From the IMG/VR virus record IMGVR_UViG_3300025889_000832, positions 1 to 26,164 of that record: a DNA stretch of 26,164 nt; one strand, 5' to 3'. The DNA comes from a virus. Position 1 is the first letter of the stretch; every line of letters starts with the position of its first letter. Made by a program: the position numbers and the translations under genes. This document shows positions 20,101 through 26,164 of the stretch, one piece after another. The notes below the pieces were generated by a model, which was not told where the DNA came from, did not search any database, and worked only from the letters and a program-made list of their open reading frames with translations.

Positions 20101-20712
20101 GTCTAAAGCTTTACCAACACCTCCCCCTAGACCTACTACAGCCATTGCTGGTATGGTGGCCATACCTCCTGTTGCTACAGAAGCTGCAATTGCTCCTAAT
20201 ACAGGTAAACCAATTGATGATTTTAATTCGGCTAAATCGTATAAAAAATCTGGATTTAAAGGATTTAAATTACCAAAAAATCCTAAGTCAGCGTCTATTG
20301 CTCTTCCTCTTTTACCTTCTGGTAAAGGATCTTCTCCTATTTTTTTTAAACCAATATCATTTAAATAATAAGTTCCGTCAGCCGTTTTACCAAATCCTTC
20401 GGTTCCAACTTTTCTTTTTAAATACTCAACCCGTTCTGCTTCATTATCTTGTTCAGCAAAGTTAGATCTAAAATCATAGTTTCTTACACCAGAAGTTAAA
20501 TCAATCGTATCATCTTTGCCAAAAGGATTAGTAAAATCTAGTTGAGATTGACCTGTTCCTCCAAACCCAAATGGATCTTTTTTCTGTTGTTGTTGGTATT
20601 GAAGTTGTTTTAATTTATTTAACTGATCTACATTAAGATCTTCTAAATCAAGTTGTTTTCCCTCTTTGAGAGAGTTTAATTGATCTACTGTTAAATCTTC
20701 TAAATCTAGCAT
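17107..20712 (-). CDS. Very large virion (internal/ejection-type) protein, 1201 aa
   Basis: The protein opens with a tandem duplication, LDLEDLTVDQLNSLK (2-16) and LDLEDLNVDQLNKLK (21-35). A glycine- and alanine-rich hydrophobic region lies at about 167-203 (LPVLGAIAASVATGG and on), which could cross or insert into a membrane. The middle is long and helical. The last 65 residues are rich in P, Q, A and T and end with FPQDTLSQAIAKRSQG. Size, helical content, the hydrophobic patch and place at the end of the virion operon fit internal core or DNA-ejection proteins of short-tailed phages; no enzyme motif (such as a lytic transglycosylase) is recognised. Confident as virion-associated, less so as to role. 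Confidence 0.7.
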   Translation of the reverse strand: MLDLEDLTVDQLNSLKEGKQLDLEDLNVDQLNKLKQLQYQQQQKKDPFGFGGTGQSQLDFTNPFGKDDTIDLTSGVRNYDFRSNFAEQDNEAERVEYLKRKVGTEGFGKTADGTYYLNDIGLKKIGEDPLPEGKRGRAIDADLGFFGNLNPLNPDFLYDLAELKSSIGLPVLGAIAASVATGGMATIPAMAVVGLGGGVGKALDEFVFNGEDTQLSNPWQDIAYETALSAGGEGIGRALRGIFRYLLAPGQKTTAENLFTRFSDAKKNLVAEGYQPSLLSYRRFDPKLPIAQGLAQEAQDRGALPSILQATDRPILGRFQGMFDTIFGNPREYYNQRFMNNEMTKLILKSRGVDVAKEASSELAQLTKVGPRTTFGTPSKALDAYSAKLQQLAKKTFGEEQYNKLFKNEFINPEFLFKTYREGGENAFTVFKDTVEQASIGTRQAQKEIDRLLGDLLQEQLPKTSPKITSNEVLKNAQQAYVNYQKEGSILYSRVDKAFGDKGIVDATPIKQMFFQEAAKKNIFMEDKAVQQVMRYLQARKPMLTYTQANTLRQYLDDIAFSDNPTTMGIPKAILARASNMLGGAIQGSPFARAKYVTELGKQKVISEWLKSNPRLLTESLDANVQKQILDVLRKGSVSFEDFASKRFTDLNRAQQNEIYSIVANNIDQYGDLFTNNKLYDQVLKEAVNDKKTLQEALRLKSIADDFVETNKNKFDKGLANNLIKQTTQRGAIDPAELTRITLRNKPDDLARVLKQIKFGTGKSFEKSINKMGQPLSKEELKVLSNPKRILKPEAERLGVTPAQELRRTALEPLEVEKTKLFLANNVMAELLRVSRNNATGGIQAKQFLDKVLQFAKPTGAKTPSTLELVMGKKETARLVGLAKELARNADTIDESVYNRIFTGKLANKDITNTGDLLKVFNDEVAKVKKYSEFETFLGDLTKPGMEGRQAINYLFSQNNIKKFTRVEQFLKETGQEQQLQQIRRAGVSKLLEEVIDSTSSVSDGVLLNGQKLLNKIVDLGGKDSLETFFGKELGKELFDFANQATFLGQKSSLSGGLVAASIALNPLRRAPLLIQLNVMSRLMGSRAFMNLLNRGIRAGNARDIAEISRIVGIQTQMLMKDVEDSNAFSIDNLSPFIQPQTMAPTTQPTQPAQPAPTPAPTAPQEVPQISMFAQQSIPDKIATLFPQDTLSQAIAKRSQG

Positions 20713-20721
20713 ACATAACCT

Positions 20722-22170
20722 TTATTTTTCATCTTTTTTAGATGATTTGTTTTTAATATGTTCATCAAGAGTTAGACCAGATCTATTTCCCAAACCTCCA
20801 ATAGAACCCGCTCCAAATGGAGCAGAGAAATTATAATCGTAACTAGACTGTGCTCTGACTAAACTTTTTTCTAATAAAACTTTTAGTGTATTCATTTTAT
20901 TTTTTAAATCTTGAGGATTTTTAAAATAACCTAGTTCACCAATATTTCTTTTTAATAATTCTAATTCATTTTTACTTACTGGTTTTAAATCTTTTAATAA
21001 ATCAGTTAAATTTAATTGAAGATGAGTTATAATTTGTTGCATTTGTGTCGAAGCAGGAGTTTTATCTGGTATATAACCAAATACAGATTGTGCCACTCCT
21101 TGTAAATCAGCTGAAATTTGATTGATCGTACTAAGTTGTTCTGGATTTTTTAAAAGCTCTAAAATTTTGTTAACTCCTTGATAAGAAGTTAATACCCTAT
21201 CGTAAGAAGCTTCTGCTTCTTCTTTAGCTTTAGGATCAAACTTTTTTAAACCATAGAGTTCTGCTTGTTTATCTACTGCATATTTTCTAGCTGCAACTTC
21301 ATCTTGAGAAATTTTTAATTTAGTTGCAAGCTCCATTAAATCCATATCTGCATCTGTTTTTCTTTTTTCTTGTTCTAAGAAAGCATCTAATGCACCTTCT
21401 CCCGCTTGGCCAAATATTTGAGCCACACCTGCTAGACCGGGTTGTGTGGTTGTTCCCTTCATTAATCCTAATGCAAGTTTCATTAATGGAACATTAACGC
21501 CGTATCCTTCTTTTCTTTCTGTAGCTATCTCATCCATAATTTTACGTAACTGACTTTTAGTTGCTACTTCGGATGGGTCGGCAGGAGTTTCGTCTTTAGG
21601 TTTTGTTGGGGTTACTGGTTTGTTAAACGTTTTTTGTTCATATTCTTTAAATTTTTGATCAATAACTTTATTACCGGTTGTATAAACTTTTGCTACCTGA
21701 TTATTAGGAACGTCGTCACTTGTTAGTTTAGTTAATTCAGAACGAATAGAAGGGTCTTTTTGTATTTGTTTTTCTATTCCAGATACTTCTGTATCTGCTC
21801 GCATTGCTTGTTTTTGTTTTTCTTCGCTTAAACTTTTTGGAGTAGCATCTGTTCCTACACCCATAAAATAAGCTTTATTAGGATCTGCACCTTCTACATT
21901 AAAAAATTTTGCTCCTGAATAACCTGGACTACTTCCAGTTAAAAATTCCATTCCTAAATTAATAGGCGCGGCACCTAAATCATACAAAGCAGCTCCTGCT
22001 TTTTTTCCTTCTTTTACTAAAGATTGTCCTGCTGATTTTAAAAATCTACCTGCAGGAACGTCTTCAAAATAATTCGCTTCACCGCCTTTTTTCAAAGTAA
22101 CGATTCCACCGGCTTGAAAACCTTGTACATATTTTTTTCTAAATAGTTTTCTCTGTAATACTTTACTCAT
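20722..22170 (-). CDS. Virion-associated protein (482 aa)
   Basis: The N-terminus is basic and carries GFQAGGIVTLKKGG, a tag-like QxGGI motif I associate with virion proteins of aquatic phages. The following region has alternating hydrophobic and polar parts (FLKSAGQSLVKEGKKAGAALY), and the C-terminal half is helical (LNLTDLLKDLKPVSKNELE). The end is lysine-rich. It lies between the 1201-aa and 271-aa proteins, joined by a 1-base TAATG overlap at 22170. The role is unknown; an internal or ejection-type component is likely. Confidence 0.65.
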   Translation of the reverse strand: MSKVLQRKLFRKKYVQGFQAGGIVTLKKGGEANYFEDVPAGRFLKSAGQSLVKEGKKAGAALYDLGAAPINLGMEFLTGSSPGYSGAKFFNVEGADPNKAYFMGVGTDATPKSLSEEKQKQAMRADTEVSGIEKQIQKDPSIRSELTKLTSDDVPNNQVAKVYTTGNKVIDQKFKEYEQKTFNKPVTPTKPKDETPADPSEVATKSQLRKIMDEIATERKEGYGVNVPLMKLALGLMKGTTTQPGLAGVAQIFGQAGEGALDAFLEQEKRKTDADMDLMELATKLKISQDEVAARKYAVDKQAELYGLKKFDPKAKEEAEASYDRVLTSYQGVNKILELLKNPEQLSTINQISADLQGVAQSVFGYIPDKTPASTQMQQIITHLQLNLTDLLKDLKPVSKNELELLKRNIGELGYFKNPQDLKNKMNTLKVLLEKSLVRAQSSYDYNFSAPFGAGSIGGLGNRSGLTLDEHIKNKSSKKDEK

Positions 22171-22985
22171 TATTTACCTGCAAATGCTGCGAATGCACCT
22201 AACCCAGTTCCGATCGCTTGAGCTGCTGGACTCGTAGTTGGCGCAGCTGTTTGACCTATAGATTGTTGACTGGAAGGTACTCCACGTTGAATGTCACTAA
22301 TAAAAGATAATCTTGTGTAAGGATCTTGAATACCTCTTTCTGTAGTTTGTCTTGCTGCATCTAATCTTGATTGTTCTGTAGCTTGAGCTGTAGCTCCTAC
22401 TTGTCCTAAAGCGGTAATATCTTGAGCTTGTCCTCTCATTAAAGCATCTGCAGCAGATAATCCTGTTTGTGCTTGTAAAGCTTGGTTTTGTTGGAATGCA
22501 CCTAACGCTCCTCTAAACGCTGATTCTTGTGCTTCTCCTATTTTCCCAAGTCTTGCTCTTTCTTGTTCTGCTAATTGAATACCTTCTCTTCCACCACCAA
22601 ATGCTCCTGATTCAATAGCTTGTGCAGCTGTAGCTTGTTTTCCAATCGCAGCTTGTCTATTAATTTCATCAATGATGTACGATTGATAAGGATTTAAATA
22701 TTGTTGAAACTGTTGAGACGTGGGAGTCATTGAAGCTGCAGTTTGTGCTCCTGTAATTGAAGGAACACCTACACCTGTTTGTCCAGCAAGTGTAGCGGCT
22801 GCTTGTTGTTCTGTTGTTAAACCAGCAGTTTGAAAAGCAGGTAAGTTTAAAGGTTGCGCAGCAACTCTTTTAGCTTCATCCATTAATCCAAGCCTTCTAG
22901 CTTCAATCTCTGGTGCTTCTCTAATCGTTTGTACGTTTGTTGTGTTAGCGGGTGTTGAACCGCCTCCACCTCCTCCGCCTGACAT
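22170..22985 (-). CDS. Virion-associated protein (271 aa), Gly-rich start
   Basis: Starts with seven glycines after MS, then an A- and Q-rich helical body with the block QQYLNPYQSYIIDEINRQ and ESGAFGGGREGIQLAEQERAR. I recall this NPYQ----DE---RQ / GAFGG-REG--LAE pattern in structural proteins of uncultured aquatic phages. There is no enzyme motif. It joins both neighbours by TAATG. It is probably a core, neck or ejection-complex component, but the exact role is unknown. Confidence 0.7.
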   Translation of the reverse strand: MSGGGGGGGSTPANTTNVQTIREAPEIEARRLGLMDEAKRVAAQPLNLPAFQTAGLTTEQQAAATLAGQTGVGVPSITGAQTAASMTPTSQQFQQYLNPYQSYIIDEINRQAAIGKQATAAQAIESGAFGGGREGIQLAEQERARLGKIGEAQESAFRGALGAFQQNQALQAQTGLSAADALMRGQAQDITALGQVGATAQATEQSRLDAARQTTERGIQDPYTRLSFISDIQRGVPSSQQSIGQTAAPTTSPAAQAIGTGLGAFAAFAGK

Positions 22986-23419
22986 TAATGCACTCCTCCT
23001 ATAAATTTATCCATTTGAACATGATTAAAATGAAAACCTAAAGGTTCTAACATTTTTTTCCAACCGGGTCTTCCGTATACTTCTATTTTTTTACATCCAC
23101 AGTTATGAAAAGCCCATTGTTCAAAATCTTTTATTTTATCTACCCATAAAGGTAGATCGTTTCCTGTTGCGATGTTTACAATACCTACGTTATAGTTTGG
23201 ATACTTAACAATTTCAGAAATACAAACTCCTTTAACATTTTCTTGATCATCACTAATAACCCATAATTGTTTTAGTCCTTTAACACATAATTCTTTTACG
23301 TGTTCTTGATTCATAAGCGTTCTTCCCTCATGATTTCTTTCTAAAGCTTTTTGAACATGTCCTTTGACCAAAGGCCAAATTTTTTCAATTTCCTCTGGCT
23401 TAAAATGAATTAAATGCAT
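22985..23419 (-). CDS. GNAT-like (acetyltransferase-fold) virion-operon protein
   Basis: A 144-aa protein with KGLKQLWVISDDQENVKGV, YPNYNVGIVNIATG and WAFHNCGCKKIEVYGRPGW, then LEPLGFHFNHVQMDK. The W-x-x strand, the GC-x-x-I-x-x-x-GR-GW segment and the GF ending match the GNAT-like proteins that sit among head-tail genes of podovirus-like phages. The acetyl-CoA-binding loop (R/Q-x-x-G-x-G/A) is not clearly present, so it may be non-enzymatic. It is joined by TAATG to the genes on both sides and expressed with virion proteins. Confidence 0.7.
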   Translation of the reverse strand: MHLIHFKPEEIEKIWPLVKGHVQKALERNHEGRTLMNQEHVKELCVKGLKQLWVISDDQENVKGVCISEIVKYPNYNVGIVNIATGNDLPLWVDKIKDFEQWAFHNCGCKKIEVYGRPGWKKMLEPLGFHFNHVQMDKFIGGVH

Positions 23420-24516
23420 TAAGCGCTCCTAGCTAGCTTGTCTAACGCAGCCATTTGTTTGTAGAAAAACTCCGCTCCCATTTGTCTTTGTTGTTCTTTA
23501 TCTTTTGGACTAGCTCCCATTGCGATTCCCGCCCCCCGTACTGCGGCAGATTTAGTTACAAATTCGCCATCCGCAAGTTGAGCAAGCATTGTATCTTTAT
23601 TTTCGGAACCTTTACCATTAGCATCTACGACTAATTTACCAGAAGTTCTTTTGTAATTTTTTTTATTGTTTTCATCTTTATTTGTTTTTGAAGGAAGTTG
23701 GTCTACTAAAGCTCCATCTTTAAAAGCTGAAGTAGATTCTTGTGCTGAACCCGGTTGATTGGTAGAAGGGTTTACAATGTCTTTTCCATAAGCTTCTGAT
23801 AGAATAGCTAATTTATTTTTCATTTCTTCTATTTCTTTCATTAACATTATTTCTCGCATTGCACTTGTGGATTCATTTATTGCTTGAAGGTCTCGATCAC
23901 TTGCTGGTGTTAAATTAGCAATACCTCCCTCTTGCATATTAGCATAAGGTTTTTCAGGGAATTTAGACGGATCTATTTCTTGTCCTCCAAAAGGTCTAAA
24001 CGCTTCTGGTTGAGAATAATAAATTAAATTTGCTCCTGGTGTTTTTGGTGGTGGAGGAGTTTTTGGATCAAAGACTCCCGCAGCATATAAACCTGCTCCT
24101 AGTGTTCCTGCTCCAACTCCTACTTTTAATGGATCAATCGTTCCTTCTTTTGGTCCTGATTGATATCTAAACAGATCTGAAAAACTTTCTAAACCACTTC
24201 GTGTTTTATCTAAAAAGCTAGGAGATGGTTTAGGTGTTCCAAGGGCACTACTAGCAGCTTGCTCCGCACCTATTTGTGCTAAAGAAAGTTGATTTGGATC
24301 AGCAGCAAAACTAGAAGTTGCTGCAGTTTTTGCGGCTTCCGTTGCTCCAACTGTAGTAGCATCTTTTGCACCAGCAGAACCTGGTCCTAAGACTGCTCCT
24401 GTCGCAGCACCTAATGCTGCGTCTTTTAAAATATCTCCACCTCTTTTTCCACTTAATGCACTAATTCCACCCGATATAAGGGCTCCATAAACTATTGAGG
24501 CTGTGACTGGATCCAT
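23419..24516 (-). CDS. Virion-associated protein (365 aa)
   Basis: The N-terminus has a glycine-alanine-rich hydrophobic region (MDPVTASIVYGALISGGIS, then AALGAATGAVLG). The middle holds PPPPKTPG and a QEGGIANL tag-like motif. The C-terminal third carries DTMLAQLADGEFVTKSAAV and RGAGIAMG, a pattern (LADGEFV---AVRG-G) recurring in phage structural proteins. GGAG is about 10 bases before the ATG at 24516. It is the first gene of the virion block and is coupled by TAATG to the GNAT-like gene. Confidence 0.65.
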   Translation of the reverse strand: MDPVTASIVYGALISGGISALSGKRGGDILKDAALGAATGAVLGPGSAGAKDATTVGATEAAKTAATSSFAADPNQLSLAQIGAEQAASSALGTPKPSPSFLDKTRSGLESFSDLFRYQSGPKEGTIDPLKVGVGAGTLGAGLYAAGVFDPKTPPPPKTPGANLIYYSQPEAFRPFGGQEIDPSKFPEKPYANMQEGGIANLTPASDRDLQAINESTSAMREIMLMKEIEEMKNKLAILSEAYGKDIVNPSTNQPGSAQESTSAFKDGALVDQLPSKTNKDENNKKNYKRTSGKLVVDANGKGSENKDTMLAQLADGEFVTKSAAVRGAGIAMGASPKDKEQQRQMGAEFFYKQMAALDKLARSA

Positions 24517-24556
24517 GTAATTTTAGCTCCTGTTATAAATACGTATTTAATAGAAT

Positions 24557-25312
24557 TTACCTAATTTTAGCGCATTCGTCAATGAACCTAGCCTTAAAAG
24601 GATAGTTACCATGATGAGTTATTTTAGACTCTACATAGGCATAAATCCGTCCACCCGCCTTGCGAAAACGGTCACAAAAAGCAAAGTCTTCACCTATAAT
24701 TTGACCCGTTTCTTTGTTAAACTCTGTGTCCCAAAAGTTATAAGAATGTTCAAAAGACTTGGTAGTTTCGTTAATTAAATGATTCTGACGTACTTTTAAC
24801 TCTGGATAATACTGAATCATTCTTTCTATTGCTTCTCGTTTTAATAACATACATCCGGTAGGACCTCTTTCTATTTCTAAACATCCGTTTTCTAATTCAA
24901 AATCATCTTCATTTAATATCTTTAAAGGAAAATGAAATCCTCCTTGGTTCATTGGTATCTGGTAATTCTCATACATTTCTTTTGCTTTCTTCCAATCATA
25001 CCACTTCATTGGATAAGGTATTAACACTACCTCTTTATCCATTGCTAACATGGTAAAAATATCTTTTTCATAAAACTGAATATCCGTATCTACAAATAAC
25101 ATATGCGTATAATTAGAACTTAAAAAAGCTGCTGTGCAGGCATTTCTTCCAAAAGTAACAATAGAACTTTTATGTAAGTGTAAAGTAATGGGTACTTTTT
25201 GTTTATGGCATTCTGCTTGTAATAAGAATACCGATCGCATGTAATGAATATCCACTTGACCCATGGTAGGGGAAGTTAAATATAAACTAGTCTTCTTTAG
25301 GTTCGAACTCAT
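24557..25312 (-). CDS. GT-A (family 2-like) glycosyltransferase, paralog B
   Basis: A 251-aa protein; the ATG at 25312 has GGGAG 8 bases upstream (a TTG two codons earlier is less likely). THMLFVDTDIQF holds the DxD metal- and nucleotide-sugar-binding motif, and GRNACTAAFLSSNYTHML, PTGCMLLKREAIERM and IGEDFAFCDRFRKAGGRIY fit the GT-A fold with a catalytic-site GED. It is about one third identical by eye to the neighbouring gene, with the same motif order, so the pair is a tandem duplication. The acceptor is unknown: phage DNA base, virion protein or host envelope are all open. It overlaps the upstream gene by 26 bp. Confidence 0.85.
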   Translation of the reverse strand: MSSNLKKTSLYLTSPTMGQVDIHYMRSVFLLQAECHKQKVPITLHLHKSSIVTFGRNACTAAFLSSNYTHMLFVDTDIQFYEKDIFTMLAMDKEVVLIPYPMKWYDWKKAKEMYENYQIPMNQGGFHFPLKILNEDDFELENGCLEIERGPTGCMLLKREAIERMIQYYPELKVRQNHLINETTKSFEHSYNFWDTEFNKETGQIIGEDFAFCDRFRKAGGRIYAYVESKITHHGNYPFKARFIDECAKIR

Positions 25313-26099
25313 CTGCAAATCTCCCTATGTATTGATGTTCTCCTACATGCATAATAGGAGCATCGATTAATCCAAATAATTTTCCACCGATACTTTTCCA
25401 TAATCGACAAAAACCAAAGTCTTCCCCCATATAGGTTTTTGTTTCTTTGTCATGAACACAATCAAAGAAATTATAGTAAAAAGGTTTTTCTACATACTCT
25501 CCATTAATCACTGATTGTTGGTTTATTTTTAAATCAGGAAACTTATCCATTAATGTTTCAAATACAGATCGTTTAATTAATAAACAACCTGCAGGAGCAT
25601 GAGTAATTTCTGTAATGCCGTTATGCACGGTAATATTGGTAGAGTCTTCTAAACGCACAGGATAACTACAACCCGCTGTTTTTAAATCATCTAATGTTTT
25701 AATTTTACCTTTATTAAATTTTTCTAACATCTTACCCCATTGCATACTTTTCAATGGATAAGGTACACAAATAATATCTTTGTTGCTTTTAATCATTTTA
25801 TGAATAGTTTCTGGGTTAATAAAAATATCAGAATCTAAAAACAATAAGTGTGTACCCTTTGTTTCTAAAAACGAAGATACCGTTAAATTTCTACCTTGTG
25901 TAACCAACGATGATTTATGAATAATAAAAGAAGTGCTAATATCTTGTTTAAAAAAGTATTTCTGTAGTTCTAATACACATTGGGTATAATGAATAGAAGC
26001 TTCGGAATGAACAGGTGTTCCTACACATAAAAATATGTCTTTAGATTCTTCTTTAGGCTTTTCTTGATTCAACCATAAAGGTTTACTTGCGTCTGGCAC
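25287..26099 (-). CDS. GT-A (family 2-like) glycosyltransferase, paralog A
   Basis: A 270-aa protein started at a GTG at 26099 with AAGGAG 6 bases upstream. Motifs run as in the next gene: SSLVTQGRNLTVSSFLETK, HLLFLDSDIFI (DxD at 89-91), CVPYPLKSMQW, APAGCLLIKRSVFETL and MGEDFGFCRLW. The N-terminal extension (DASKPLWLNQEKPKEESK) is not shared with paralog B. It has no membrane segment, so it acts in the cytoplasm. Its GTG overlaps the end of the upstream gene by 17 bp. Specificity cannot be read from sequence. Confidence 0.85.
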   Translation of the reverse strand: MPDASKPLWLNQEKPKEESKDIFLCVGTPVHSEASIHYTQCVLELQKYFFKQDISTSFIIHKSSLVTQGRNLTVSSFLETKGTHLLFLDSDIFINPETIHKMIKSNKDIICVPYPLKSMQWGKMLEKFNKGKIKTLDDLKTAGCSYPVRLEDSTNITVHNGITEITHAPAGCLLIKRSVFETLMDKFPDLKINQQSVINGEYVEKPFYYNFFDCVHDKETKTYMGEDFGFCRLWKSIGGKLFGLIDAPIMHVGEHQYIGRFADEFEPKED

Positions 26100-26164
26100 T
26101 CAAAGCTCCTTGTAAAAACTGGTTCCACTTCTGAGCTTGACCTTCCCAATTATAAAATCGTTTG
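26083..26164 (-). CDS. C-terminal end of an unidentified gene (runs off window)
   Basis: The leftward frame is open from the right edge to a TAA at 26083 and encodes KRFYNWEGQAQKWNQFLQG followed by ALSARRK. The pattern W-x-x-Q-A-x-x-W near a C-terminus is common at the end of GT-B glycosyltransferases, and two glycosyltransferase genes follow, so it may be another one. It overlaps the GTG of the next gene by 17 bp. Too little is visible to be sure. Confidence 0.5.
   Translation of the reverse strand, partial: KRFYNWEGQAQKWNQFLQGALSARRK

Noticed and set aside
20145-20465. Rightward leucine-rich frames antisense to the 1201-aa gene
   Set aside because: Typical shadow of an AT-rich gene (poly-Leu and Ile), no ribosome-binding site.
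1-26164. CRISPR array, rRNA, insertion sequence or integrase
   Set aside because: No regularly spaced repeats, no rRNA-like sequence, and no transposase or integrase motifs were seen on either strand.

Overview
This window looks like about 26 kb of an AT-rich tailed-phage genome from an uncultured, probably aquatic virus. The evidence is a family A DNA polymerase, a TOTE-type archaeo-eukaryotic primase, an SF1 helicase, a SNF2-like ATPase, a RecB/Cas4-type nuclease, a terminase small subunit-like protein, several virion-type proteins and many tiny overlapping genes. The gene set and low GC (about one third in most genes) recall marine or freshwater phages of AT-rich Alphaproteobacteria such as SAR11 and its relatives, but nothing here fixes the host. 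No tape measure, large terminase, portal or major capsid gene is present. The very large protein beside the holin-like gene suggests a short-tailed phage; that is inference.

Nearly everything reads leftward (minus strand). From right to left: the end of an unidentified gene and two tandem paralogous GT-A glycosyltransferases (24557-26164); a virion block of a 365-aa protein, a GNAT-like protein, 271-aa and 482-aa proteins and a 1201-aa presumed internal or ejection protein (17107-24516); a holin-like coiled-coil/membrane protein; and a PD-(D/E)XK nuclease. A rightward SNF2 ATPase (14833-16257) meets the nuclease gene tail to tail with a 71-bp overlap. A divergent promoter region then starts the leftward replication operon (8041-14774): coiled-coil protein, putative ssDNA-binding protein, primase, helicase, DUF3310 protein, PolA and a zinc-ribbon protein.

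A rightward island of three small genes (7342-8003) interrupts the leftward order. Then come small unknown genes and a tight cluster of HNH nuclease, C5-cytosine methyltransferase (with a long overprinted frame), 2OG-Fe(II) oxygenase, a 94-aa unknown, a PP-loop (PAPS reductase-like) protein and a small membrane protein (2307-5994). This cluster could be a DNA or RNA modification module. Next is a 419-bp non-coding control region (1888-2306) packed with direct and inverted repeats, directly upstream of the terminase small subunit. The left end holds a HExxH metallopeptidase-like gene, a VRR-NUC nuclease, a GC-rich 84-aa gene and a partial gene.

The most notable signals are the 295-codon overprinted frame inside the methyltransferase, the repeat-rich region beside the terminase gene, a shared promoter pattern (TTGACW, 16-bp spacer, TAAAWAG), structured intergenic elements at 477-513, 6007-6060 and 6301-6426, and the clustering of DNA methylation, oxygenation and PP-loop chemistry in a genome that also carries glycosyltransferases.
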